64,000 nucleotides of DNA. Origin: Balneolaceae bacterium (lineage in GTDB: Bacteria; Bacteroidota; Rhodothermia; Balneolales; Balneolaceae). The DNA lies in NCBI GenBank assembly GCA_017643365.1, contig JAEPNO010000002.1, positions 157,849-221,848 of the forward strand. The letters run 5' to 3'. Position 1 is the stretch's first letter, and each line of letters opens with the position of its first letter. The notes under the pieces were generated by a model. It ran no database searches and was not told where the DNA came from. It saw only the letters and a program-made list of their open reading frames with translations. Shown here piece after piece: positions 24,799 through 33,058 of the stretch. The position numbers and the translations under genes were made by a program.

Positions 24799-25090
24799 AA
24801 TTCACGTTTCAAGTGAAGCGGAATTAGATTTACAAGATTCCTATAATTGGTACGAATCAAAAGTTGAAGGCTTAGGTGAGAAATTCCTTTCACATATTGA
24901 TCGTAATTTTGAGACCATTGCCTCTAACCCATTTGCCTATGCAGTTCGTTTTAGATCCTTCGTTCGAGCCTATGTCATGCCCTATTCCCCTTACTTGATA
25001 CTTTATATTATCACAGAGGAAAGCATTAAAATTATTGCAGTTTTTCATACAAGATTGAATCCCATTAAATTAAAAGACCGGTTGGCTTAA
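24788..25090 (+). CDS. ParE/RelE-type toxin
   Basis: A 100-residue protein with the ParE/RelE toxin plan: EAELDLQDSYNWYESKVEGLG near the start, then FLSHIDRNFETIASNPFAYAVRF, and the closing IIAVFHTRLNPIKLKDRL. Family members target gyrase or mRNA on the ribosome; this sequence fits the ParE side better. Together with the 76-residue gene in front it forms a type II module embedded in the his cluster, transcribed in the same direction as hisH and hisA. Confidence 0.85.
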   Translation: MIYKIHVSSEAELDLQDSYNWYESKVEGLGEKFLSHIDRNFETIASNPFAYAVRFRSFVRAYVMPYSPYLILYIITEESIKIIAVFHTRLNPIKLKDRLA

Positions 25091-25136
25091 TCTACCTTCT
25101 CTAATATTTATTAACACACCATCAACAAACCAAAAA

Positions 25137-25853
25137 ATGCAAGTTATCCCCGCTATCGACCTTTACAACGGAAAGTGCGTTCGGCTTCATAAAGGCGATT
25201 ACGACGCCATAACTGTTTACAATGAGTCTCCTATTGAGCAAGCTCAGATTTTCCAAGATGCCGGTTTCGATCACATTCATATTGTGGACTTGAATGGCGC
25301 TAAAGAAGGTCGATTTGTAAACCTGCCACACATAAAACAGATCATCAAAGAACTGGGAATTTCGGTACAAACCGGCGGTGGTATTCGAGCGTACGACGAT
25401 TGCGAGTATTTACTGCGCGAGGGCATCTCGAAAGTAATTTGCAGCTCCATGGCTGTTCGAAATGAAGAAGATTGGGTTAAACTTCTTCATAATCATCCTA
25501 AAAAAAGTATCCTAGGGATGGATTTAAAAGATGGCAAAATTGCCTACGCCGGCTGGCTGGAAACCGCTGCCGAAAGTGTTGATTCGTTTGTAAACCGAAT
25601 GCTGGATGAAGGCTTACAGGAAATTTTGTGTACCGATATTTCTAAAGATGGCACGCTTTCTGGTCCGAATCAGGAATTATATGAAGAACTGAAAGCCAAA
25701 TTCCCGACTATCCGATTGATAGCTTCCGGTGGTGTTTCTAACATCGACGATCTGAAGCGACTTTCTGCAGCTTCGATTGATGCCGTTGTAGTAGGCAAAG
25801 CGTATTACGAAGGGCGCATCAACTTAGAAGAGATGTACGCCCTTAATTATTAG
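25137..25853 (+). CDS. hisA: ProFAR isomerase
   Basis: (Beta-alpha)8-barrel isomerase that opens the ribose of ProFAR to PRFAR. The 238-residue protein has the catalytic Asp8 in VIPAIDLYNGKCVRL and the second catalytic Asp in CTDISKDGTLSGPN near 130. Phosphate sites are TGGGIR near 80 and IASGGVSN near 196. It is the last his gene here: six bases later a serpin gene ends on the other strand, and neither hisF nor hisIE follows. Confidence 0.96.
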   Translation: MQVIPAIDLYNGKCVRLHKGDYDAITVYNESPIEQAQIFQDAGFDHIHIVDLNGAKEGRFVNLPHIKQIIKELGISVQTGGGIRAYDDCEYLLREGISKVICSSMAVRNEEDWVKLLHNHPKKSILGMDLKDGKIAYAGWLETAAESVDSFVNRMLDEGLQEILCTDISKDGTLSGPNQELYEELKAKFPTIRLIASGGVSNIDDLKRLSAASIDAVVVGKAYYEGRINLEEMYALNY

Positions 25854-25859
25854 CAGCAA

Positions 25860-27095
25860 TTACTCCGCGGCAGGATTTCCAATCTTGCCGATAAACAAAA
25901 TAGCGCCGGTACTTTTCTCGCGTAACAGCAGTAAATAAGGCTGGTTGTATACAATAGTTGGATAACTTGGTCCTGTACTTTCTGTTGTTACTGTTACTGC
26001 AGTTACCGCTGCAGCTTCTGTGCCCTCTTCATTCATTTTTAAGAAGGTTTTCTGCAACACACTCGATACATACAAATTATTGATCGTGGTAAATAAGTTA
26101 GTTAGATCTGCGCCTCCCTCAATAAACAAATCGTTCATCCCTAAGGATTGTAAATCAGGAATTAACTGACGTTGATATTCGAGCTTTAATTTTGGGATAA
26201 GGTATCCGACTTGCCCTTTTCTAAGATCAGATATCCAAGTTTGAAGCTGAGCTGCATTAAGCCTTGATTCGATTAATTCATCAACCGAAGAATACTCAGC
26301 CCCCGGTTTTATAAACAGCGCACTGAATTTGTCATTCCCGTAGGGTAGCTCAACCATCTCAACTTCATCGTTGATCAGATACCCCACTTCGGCGGTTTGA
26401 TTCATCATCTCAACCGACACGGTCGTGTTCTCATCCACATAAAATTCCCAGTCTTCGGTAAACTCTGGATCAAACTCGTATTTCCACGGACCATTGAAAT
26501 ACACCGCATTGATCAAAAACATTACATCGTCTCCACTTATCCTCTCGATGATTTTTTCGATTCGATCGTTAGTTTTGTCAGCCACCCAACCGTTTATTAC
26601 ATCAAGTGTTTTAGGATCGGCAAAATCTAAACTACTCGTTTCTGCATCGAAGTATTCTTCCACCGTTGTTAAAAACTCGGGATTAACCTCAAAGCCTTGT
26701 TTCGACCAAACTGAGTTTGCAATTTTCAACTCAACCTTGTCGTCGGCGTTTTGCAAATCCTGCAGTAAAGCCTGATAGCCTTTGTTAATTTCTCCTTTAG
26801 TCAGATCGCCAAAACCCAAGGTATTTTGCATCTCCACAAAAGTATTACCGGCGGCGCCATTCATTGTCATACCCAATGCCATTGAAGCGCTAAGTGGAGA
26901 TATGAAGATGTTTTCTGCTAGCGAATCTCCTTGATGAACGGCAGTAAAAAAATCGATGCTAAACCCTGAATCTGCCTCAATTAATTTGGCTTTTGCGGCT
27001 TGTACTTCAGGATCTTCTTTTGATGTATTGGTGGTATCGCAGGCAGTTAGTCCTACACCAATCAGAACGGTCAAGAGAATATAAATGTGTTTCAT
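25860..27095 (-). CDS. Serpin lipoprotein (serine protease inhibitor)
   Basis: A 411-residue protein with a lipoprotein signal (LTAC, Cys19) and a full serpin fold. It shows ISPLSASMALGMTMNGA near residue 66, FLINAVYFNGPWKYEFD near 193 and the C-terminal VYNQPYLLLLREKSTGAILFIGKI. The reactive-centre hinge reads EEGTEAAAVTAV, the small-residue pattern of inhibitory serpins. Counting P17 from the first Glu puts a Glu at P1 and Ser at P1'. That would favour a Glu-specific protease, but P1 assignment by counting can be off by a residue. Lipid anchoring places it at the periplasmic or outer surface. Confidence 0.93.
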   Translation of the reverse strand: MKHIYILLTVLIGVGLTACDTTNTSKEDPEVQAAKAKLIEADSGFSIDFFTAVHQGDSLAENIFISPLSASMALGMTMNGAAGNTFVEMQNTLGFGDLTKGEINKGYQALLQDLQNADDKVELKIANSVWSKQGFEVNPEFLTTVEEYFDAETSSLDFADPKTLDVINGWVADKTNDRIEKIIERISGDDVMFLINAVYFNGPWKYEFDPEFTEDWEFYVDENTTVSVEMMNQTAEVGYLINDEVEMVELPYGNDKFSALFIKPGAEYSSVDELIESRLNAAQLQTWISDLRKGQVGYLIPKLKLEYQRQLIPDLQSLGMNDLFIEGGADLTNLFTTINNLYVSSVLQKTFLKMNEEGTEAAAVTAVTVTTESTGPSYPTIVYNQPYLLLLREKSTGAILFIGKIGNPAAE

Positions 27096-27206
27096 ATTTT
27101 CGAATTTTTGGTTGGGTTGAAAACTAAATCAAACAAAGCTAACTAAAGATCGCATGAAAAGACTACATCGATATTATTTTATCGGTAACTTTGATCTTTA
27201 CGGAAT

Positions 27207-27222
27207 GCTAAGTAATCTTAGC
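27207..27222. promoter_or_regulatory. Small hairpin before pgpH, with TAACTTTG box upstream
   Basis: GCTAAG/CTTAGC with a TAAT loop (27207-27222) lies 28 bases before the ATG at 27250. Just upstream, TAACTTTG (27186-27193) matches the TAnnTTTG box exactly, although no good TTTG partner is seen at the usual distance. If that promoter is used, the hairpin would be in the 5' untranslated region. Confidence 0.3.
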
Positions 27223-27249
27223 TTCTAAATTAAAAAAAGGCACTCCCGT

Positions 27250-29679
27250 ATGGGTTTTCTCGAAAAAATTGGTCTGGGACGGAAAAAGAAAGAGTTAATT
27301 CCGTTACTGGGCGACAAAATGAAGAAGGAGAAAGAAGCGTATTCGTTGAAGCGCAATCCTTATATCCGGGCACTCATTTTCCTTTGTTTTATTTTGATCT
27401 CGGTATTTTCCCTTCCCCGAAATTCAGTAAATACAGGATATATTTACACCCAAGGTCAGCCTTGGCGAGCTGATGACTTAACCGCGCCATTTACATTTTC
27501 GTTGAACAAAACGGCACAGGAAATTGCAGACGAGCAAGAGGAAATCAGAAATCAGATTCCACTAATTTTTGAGGTTAAACCAAGTTCAGAAATTGCAATT
27601 CAAACCCGGCTCGATTCGCTGTATCGCAATATCCAACCGGTGCTAGAAACCTTTCATCAGTGGCAGATTTCAAAAGAAAATAATCGCCCTACCCTTTTTG
27701 ATGACAGTTTACGCTTTGCCCGCGAATTCCAGATCGCTAACATCGGTATCACAGAAGCTTCGCTAAACGTTCTGCTAAACAGCTATCACGATGTTCAAAC
27801 TCGAAATTTAAATTACAATCGCTTTGATGGAGTGATCGTAAAAACCCGTCTCGAAAGTTTAATCGACCAACTTTTGAATCAGGGCATTATCGATATGAAT
27901 AAACGGAACATAAGTTCTGAGGTGATCACTGTAATTAACCCATCACAAAGTACCGAACAATCGGTGAATGTAGCTCGAGTTCGTGATTTACGTGAAGCGA
28001 ATGAATTCGCGCAATTTCAACTCAACAGATCGTTTAACGAAGAACGTGCTCAGTTGGCCATCGAATTATATAACAAGGTTATTGGCCCGAATTATATCAA
28101 CAGCACCGAACGGCGACAACAGCGAATTAATGAAGCACTAGCTAATATTTCCCCAACCAAAGGCGCTATGGCACAAGGTCAGGTAATTATCCGCCGCGGT
28201 GATATGGTAACTTCAGATACTGTGAATATTCTCGAAAGTTTAAATGCGGCACGTGCTTTAAATGCTACCAACGCCGAACGTTGGCTAAGATTTACCGGCG
28301 GTGTGATTCTGGTGATAATAATATCCCTGGTATTTTTTATGTATTTGTACTTGTACCGCCGCAGCATAAGCTCTCACAATGGTCTGTTTTTACTGGTTTT
28401 TCTTACGATGGGACTTATCAGCATTGCAAACCTGGTACTCATGTATTTTGATACGGCCAACGCCTACATCATACCCGTAGCAATCGCTCCGATTATACTT
28501 ACCATCATTTTTGACTCTCGGGTTGGCATTATTGCAGCGGTAACCATGGCTTCTCTGATTGGATTGGTACACGGCTTCGATTTTGAATTTACTATCTCCA
28601 CCTTTGCTGCTTGTTCGATGGGGGTATTTTCGGTACGTGATGTTCGTAATCGATCTCAGTTTTTCTTTACCACTCCCGGCATCGTTTTCATTACTTATCT
28701 GGTTTCGATGGGGGCATTCAGCCTTTCGGTGATGGAAGAATGGGAATTAGTGCTAAACAACGGCTTATTCATTGCGATAAACTGCTTGTTCATCTTGTTT
28801 ACCTATCCAATTATTCTGCTTTTCGAGAAGATTTTTGGCGTTACAACCGACTTCACTTTACTCGAACTGGGAGACACCAATCAACCGCTGTTAAAAGATC
28901 TGATGAACAAAGCGCCGGGTACTTTTCATCACAGTTTGCAGGTTGCTAATCTTTCTGAAGCAGCTGCATCAGCCATCAATGCAAACCCTTTATTGGTACG
29001 CGTAGGTGCTTTATATCACGATATCGGCAAAATGGTGAAGCCCGAATATTTTGTAGAAAACCAGACTGGAGGCAACAACGAGCATGATAAACTCAAGCCT
29101 CAGATGAGTGCTATGGTGATAAAATCGCATGTGAGCGAAGGCGTTAAAATGGGCAAAGAGTATGGGTTGCCAAATATTTTAATCTCGTTTATCGAAACGC
29201 ACCACGGCACTTCTATCATCCGATACTTTTACGAGAAAGCAAAAGCCAACGAAGAGGATAAAGACAAAGATATGCCGGCGAAGGAAACCTTCCGGTATGA
29301 CGGTCCTTTACCGAATACCAAAGAAACCGGTATTCTGTTATTGGCGGATGGCATTGAGGCAGCTTCCCGAGCCATGAAAAACCCAACCTACAGTAAGCTC
29401 GAAAACCTTGTAAACCGAATGGTTGACGATCGGGTGAGCGAAGGTCAGCTTAGTCATTGTCCGTTAACGTTTCGGGATCTTCAAGTGATTAAAGAGTCGT
29501 TTATTTCCATTTTGGTTGGAGTTTATCACAGCCGAATCGAATATCCTGAAGAAGGCAAGACCACAACTCAGATCGAAGAAGAAAACAGAAAAGAACAGAA
29601 AGCTTTAGCAAAAGAAGCTAATGCAACCAACGGAGATGCCGAAGCCATCCCTAAAAAAAATGCCGAAAACGAAGAGTAA
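27250..29679 (+). CDS. 7TM-HD family phosphodiesterase, PgpH-type
   Basis: An 809-residue inner-membrane protein. Membrane segment near 35-55, a large periplasmic 7TMR-HDED domain (about 60-345), seven transmembrane helices (about 350-545) and a cytoplasmic HD domain with TFHHSLQVANLSE near 560 and YHDIGKMVKPEYF near 596. PgpH proteins hydrolyse cyclic di-AMP, which governs potassium and turgor; substrate is inferred from the family. The C-terminal 40 residues are charged and low-complexity. A recombinase gene starts three bases after the stop. Confidence 0.92.
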   Translation: MGFLEKIGLGRKKKELIPLLGDKMKKEKEAYSLKRNPYIRALIFLCFILISVFSLPRNSVNTGYIYTQGQPWRADDLTAPFTFSLNKTAQEIADEQEEIRNQIPLIFEVKPSSEIAIQTRLDSLYRNIQPVLETFHQWQISKENNRPTLFDDSLRFAREFQIANIGITEASLNVLLNSYHDVQTRNLNYNRFDGVIVKTRLESLIDQLLNQGIIDMNKRNISSEVITVINPSQSTEQSVNVARVRDLREANEFAQFQLNRSFNEERAQLAIELYNKVIGPNYINSTERRQQRINEALANISPTKGAMAQGQVIIRRGDMVTSDTVNILESLNAARALNATNAERWLRFTGGVILVIIISLVFFMYLYLYRRSISSHNGLFLLVFLTMGLISIANLVLMYFDTANAYIIPVAIAPIILTIIFDSRVGIIAAVTMASLIGLVHGFDFEFTISTFAACSMGVFSVRDVRNRSQFFFTTPGIVFITYLVSMGAFSLSVMEEWELVLNNGLFIAINCLFILFTYPIILLFEKIFGVTTDFTLLELGDTNQPLLKDLMNKAPGTFHHSLQVANLSEAAASAINANPLLVRVGALYHDIGKMVKPEYFVENQTGGNNEHDKLKPQMSAMVIKSHVSEGVKMGKEYGLPNILISFIETHHGTSIIRYFYEKAKANEEDKDKDMPAKETFRYDGPLPNTKETGILLLADGIEAASRAMKNPTYSKLENLVNRMVDDRVSEGQLSHCPLTFRDLQVIKESFISILVGVYHSRIEYPEEGKTTTQIEEENRKEQKALAKEANATNGDAEAIPKKNAENEE

Positions 29680-29682
29680 ATC

Positions 29683-30594
29683 GTGCGTTTTAAACAAGAA
29701 CTTGATCTATACCTTCAATTTATAAAACTAGAAAAAGGGCTGTCTCAAAATTCGGTGGTTTCGTATGAGAATGACCTTCGACGGTATCTCGATTTTTTAA
29801 CCACAGAGTATAAGTTCACCGATCTATCCGGTGTTTCTTTAACACACATCGAATCGTTTTTAGATTTTCTGATTGATAACGAGCTCCTTTCGGCTTCTTC
29901 ACTTGCAAGAAATATATCAAGCATTCGTGGTTTTCATGAATTTGCGATGGTTGAAGGTTACACCAAGGCGAATCCGGCCGAGTTAATTGAGCTCCCTAAA
30001 AAAGCAAAGAAACTCCCCGAAATTTTAAATCCGGAAGAGATTTTCGCTATGCTCGACTCACCGGACACTTCAAAACCGGCCGGTATCAGAGACAAAGCCA
30101 TTCTGGAATGTTTGTACGGAACAGGAATGCGGGTTAGCGAACTCACTGATTTGCAAACCGACCGACTGTTTTTTGAAATCGGGTTTATTCGCGTAATTGG
30201 AAAAGGAAGTAAAGAACGACTGGTTCCCGTTGGTGAGCATGCACAAGATGCGCTAGAGCATTACATCGAGCATGTACGTCCGCTTTTCTTTAAACCTGAA
30301 AAAGCAGAGAAGGCGAAGAATAAAGTGTTTTTAAATCAACGTGGAGGGGCATTAACCCGGATGAGCGTTTGGAATATCGTGCAAAAAGCGGCTAAAGCAG
30401 CCGACATCACCAAAAACGTTTACCCACATATTTTCCGCCATTCTTTCGCTACGCATTTACTCGAAGGTGGCGCCGATTTACGTGCCGTTCAGGAGATGTT
30501 GGGGCATTCCTCTATCCTTACCACCGAAATCTATACGCATGTAGATCGCTCGCTTTTGCATCAGGTTCACAAGCAATTCCACCCTAGAGCTTAA
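29683..30594 (+). CDS. Tyrosine recombinase XerC/XerD
   Basis: Site-specific recombinase that resolves chromosome dimers at dif. The 303-residue protein has an N-terminal SAM-like DNA-binding domain (1-90) and the catalytic domain. Catalytic residues are visible: Arg in YGTGMRVSEL, Lys in GKGSKERLVP, His and Arg in IFRHSFATHLL, His in MLGHSSILTTE and Tyr in IYTHVD. XerD-like features are stronger than XerC-like ones, but with only one copy in view I leave the symbol open. The GTG start at 29683 follows pgpH by three bases. It is a housekeeping Xer, not a phage integrase. Confidence 0.92.
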   Translation: MRFKQELDLYLQFIKLEKGLSQNSVVSYENDLRRYLDFLTTEYKFTDLSGVSLTHIESFLDFLIDNELLSASSLARNISSIRGFHEFAMVEGYTKANPAELIELPKKAKKLPEILNPEEIFAMLDSPDTSKPAGIRDKAILECLYGTGMRVSELTDLQTDRLFFEIGFIRVIGKGSKERLVPVGEHAQDALEHYIEHVRPLFFKPEKAEKAKNKVFLNQRGGALTRMSVWNIVQKAAKAADITKNVYPHIFRHSFATHLLEGGADLRAVQEMLGHSSILTTEIYTHVDRSLLHQVHKQFHPRA

Positions 30595-30596
30595 AA

Positions 30597-30725
30597 GTAA
30601 CCACGGAGTTCACAGAGTACACTGAGTGAACAAAGTGAGGTACTTTTTTTTAACAAACCACGCCTTTTAAAGTAAATTCAAATTCTCTGAAATCAGCGAG
30701 CTATGTGCACTCTGTGGTTTAAGTC
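30597..30725. repeat. ACCACGGAGTTCACAGAG dispersed repeat
   Basis: The 133-base gap between convergent genes starts with AACCACGGAGTTCACAGAG and ends TGTGCACTCTGTGGTTT, which is an imperfect reverse complement of the start. Repeats of this wording are widespread in bacterial intergenic DNA. Between the ends is a short T run (30645-30652), so it may also end both transcripts. Confidence 0.55.
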
Positions 30726-30727
30726 CA

Positions 30728-31114
30728 TTACTTAAGGGCTTGAAGTAAGTAATCGGCTTGCACGAGATGATGCGAGCCCTGCCATGCCACTTCCCCATTT
30801 TTTATCACCAATAATTGGGGCGATTCATGGCGAACGCCCACTTTCTCTTCAACATATCGTGAAAGCGGTCGTTGGCGGATAACATCCACAATATGCAAAT
30901 CAGCAGATTTCAAATCTTCCTCAGAAATAAGTTCTAAATTCTTCTTTGCAAAGAAACTAGTAGCACATTGATTACTGTGCTTCAAAATCACTTGGGGGCG
31001 TTCCATCGACTGCATCAGAATAGCATCCATCTCTTCTTTGCTTTGAATATTGCTCCAAAATTGAGGCTTTTCATCGCCTTCGCTACTGCCAAATAATCCG
31101 TCTAAAAATCCCAT
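30728..31114 (-). CDS. YtxJ-like thioredoxin-fold protein (bacillithiol-system type)
   Basis: The open frame begins at 31195, but the ATG at 31114 has a strong AAAGGAG site and opens the conserved part, giving 128 residues. The sequence matches the YtxJ/DUF2847 plan: an early WSNIQSKEEMDAIL, a single-Cys site HSNQCATSFFAKK and a late SPQLLVIKNGEVAWQGSH, in a thioredoxin-like order. YtxJ proteins are predicted monothiol bacilliredoxins. It is divergent from the metallo-beta-lactamase-fold gene at 31211. Confidence 0.82.
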   Translation of the reverse strand: MGFLDGLFGSSEGDEKPQFWSNIQSKEEMDAILMQSMERPQVILKHSNQCATSFFAKKNLELISEEDLKSADLHIVDVIRQRPLSRYVEEKVGVRHESPQLLVIKNGEVAWQGSHHLVQADYLLQALK

Positions 31115-31210
31115 GTTTTTCTCCTTTATCCTTTTTAAGATACATGAACAGGTGGAGACTTTCAGTTGAAGCTCAAATATTAACCGAGAGATCATAAATA
31201 ACTAACTATT

Positions 31211-31912
31211 ATGGAATTCAAGACTCAAGTATTCTGGCTGGGACATTCGGCCGTAAAACTAATTAGCCCAAGTGGAAATATTATTTACATCGATCCTTTC
31301 TTATCCCAAAACCCATCCACTCCCGAAGAACTGAAATCAGTTGAAAAGGCGGATTTCATCTTGCTAACGCACGGGCACGAAGATCACGTTGGTGACACCA
31401 TCGAGATTGCAAAAAATACCGGTGCAAAAGTTGTTGGTATCGTAGAATTGATGGGATTACTTGCGAAAGAAGGATTATCAGACGATCAATCGGTAGCGTT
31501 TAACAAAGGTGGAACTGTTCACTTTGACGACTTCTCGGTGACCATGGTTTCGGCCAATCATAGTTCGTCGTTTAAAGGTCAATACGCAGGTGACCCGGCA
31601 GGACTCATCATCTCTTTCGAAGACGATATTTGCGTGTATCACATGGGCGACACCAACATTTTCGCTGATCTGGAATTATATGGCGAGTTGTACGATCCAC
31701 ATTTAGTATTTGCTCCCATCGGCGATCACTTTACAATGGGCCCCGAAGAGGCCGCTTATGCCGTAGAAATGATCGATCCGGATATTGCTGTGCCCATTCA
31801 TTACAACACATGGCCGCCAATCGAAGCAGATCCGAATGATTTTAAAGAGATTTTGGAAGATTTTGGTATCGATGCACGCACACCCAAAGTTGGAGAAAAT
31901 ATCATTGTGTAA
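31211..31912 (+). CDS. Metal-dependent hydrolase, UPF0173 metallo-beta-lactamase fold
   Basis: A 233-residue cytoplasmic protein. The metal site LLTHGHEDHVGD near residue 51 is the HxHxDH motif, with further ligands in YHMGDTN near 140 and the closing VPIHYNTWP. Members of this UlaG/UPF0173 group are stand-alone hydrolases whose substrates are mostly unknown. The 3' end overlaps the first codons of the next gene, suggesting co-transcription. Confidence 0.9.
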   Translation: MEFKTQVFWLGHSAVKLISPSGNIIYIDPFLSQNPSTPEELKSVEKADFILLTHGHEDHVGDTIEIAKNTGAKVVGIVELMGLLAKEGLSDDQSVAFNKGGTVHFDDFSVTMVSANHSSSFKGQYAGDPAGLIISFEDDICVYHMGDTNIFADLELYGELYDPHLVFAPIGDHFTMGPEEAAYAVEMIDPDIAVPIHYNTWPPIEADPNDFKEILEDFGIDARTPKVGENIIV

Positions 31913-32594
31913 TACCACTAATCAGTTTTTCTGGTTGTTTCTGATCGGTTTTTTAATTCTGTGTACCCCAGTTGATTTAAAGGCTCAGGATTTTCAACCT
32001 ATATCCAAGATTAGAGGGAATAATTATTTTTTGGGTTTGGGAATTGGTGATGCCCAACTCAACCAATACAATAACTCCGGCACTTTTGGCCGAAGCACGT
32101 ACTTTCCTCGTTTAAGTGTTGAGTTCGGGCGATATTATAAAATTGATCCCCTTTTTGGATTGTTAATCTCCGCTAAAATTTCGCACCAACGGCTACGGTT
32201 GCATCCGATTCAAACCGAAGAAGAGTATAACGACCTTTTCTCGTTTACCGATTTGCAACTTCGATATGGAGTTTATCTTGGAAAAGACTTGATAAAGTTA
32301 CATTTGGGTGGATCGATGAGGACTCCACTTTGGTCTAGATTTAAGGTCAAAAGTTTGAATGGAAAGGGTGAAGAAGATTGGTACGATTTAAGTAATGAAG
32401 TGAAAGCATCTAAAATTTCATTTGCTACCGAATTGGGTTTAACGTTCATGTTTAAATCTTTTCATATCAGTCCAACATTTACGTGGAATTTGAGAGAATT
32501 CATCGATAGCTCATTCTCTAACGGAGCCTATTTATTTGATGACACTGAATACTATACCCTTGAGTTTATAATCTATATACCTTTGGAACTATGA
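31905..32594 (+). CDS. Secreted protein, probable outer-membrane barrel, unknown function
   Basis: The open frame extends back to 31785 inside the preceding gene, but the hydrophobic signal sequence starts at about 31905, where TTG is the best start (229 residues). The signal ends DLKAQ. The mature part has barrel-like strands (YFPRLSVEFGRYYKID, LQLRYGVYLGKDLIKL, FATELGLTFMFKSFHISP) and ends in a hydrophobic LEFIIYIPLEL. It overlaps the next gene by four bases, so the two probably act together. I recognise no named family. Confidence 0.6.
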   Translation: MCNTTNQFFWLFLIGFLILCTPVDLKAQDFQPISKIRGNNYFLGLGIGDAQLNQYNNSGTFGRSTYFPRLSVEFGRYYKIDPLFGLLISAKISHQRLRLHPIQTEEEYNDLFSFTDLQLRYGVYLGKDLIKLHLGGSMRTPLWSRFKVKSLNGKGEEDWYDLSNEVKASKISFATELGLTFMFKSFHISPTFTWNLREFIDSSFSNGAYLFDDTEYYTLEFIIYIPLEL

Positions 32595-33001
32595 ACCTTT
32601 CAATGATTTTTAGCAGTTTAGTTATTGCTCTCCTATTGCTGGCCGATCCTTCTACAAGCTCATGTGGTGACTGCAATGTATATGTAGAGCGAGTTGCTAC
32701 CTTATCAGACACTACCTTGAATGTAGGAAGCACTTGGAATATTGTAATAACTGAGCAGTTTGCCAGAGCCTCAGATTACTGTTATTACGATTATGATGCC
32801 CCTTCAAATAGAAGTTATTATACAGCACCTGATCTAGATTGGAAAATTGAAGGAACGTCGATTTCGCTAAGGCAAAAAGAAGACACCCTCTACATTGAAG
32901 CCTTATCAACTGGGACTTCTAGATTATTTCTTTCGGCTTCATCGGTATCATCAAACGATCCAAATGTTGTAAATCAACATTTAAGCATACTGGTGAAATA
33001 G
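32591..33001 (+). CDS. Small secreted protein with a Big2-like domain
   Basis: A 136-residue protein with a signal peptide ending STSSC, a possible lipobox. The mature part has the Big2-like order: DTTLNVGSTWNIVI, a central WKIEGTSISL and a closing LYIEALSTGTSRLFLSAS. It resembles the protein at 9305-9697 in layout. The ATG overlaps the stop of the barrel-like gene in front (ATGA), so it could be a surface partner of it. The function is unknown. Confidence 0.65.
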   Translation: MNLSMIFSSLVIALLLLADPSTSSCGDCNVYVERVATLSDTTLNVGSTWNIVITEQFARASDYCYYDYDAPSNRSYYTAPDLDWKIEGTSISLRQKEDTLYIEALSTGTSRLFLSASSVSSNDPNVVNQHLSILVK

Positions 33002-33058
33002 AAGAAGTCATTTTTACATACATTCCTTCAATTTTAAACGAATTACTATCTATTATCT

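Noticed and set aside
29683-30594. Integrase of a prophage or genomic island
   Set aside because: Sequence and context fit a chromosomal Xer recombinase; no tRNA, att-like repeat or phage gene is nearby.
30597-30725. CRISPR-like repeat
   Set aside because: Only two imperfect inverted ends are present, with no regular direct repeats or cas gene.
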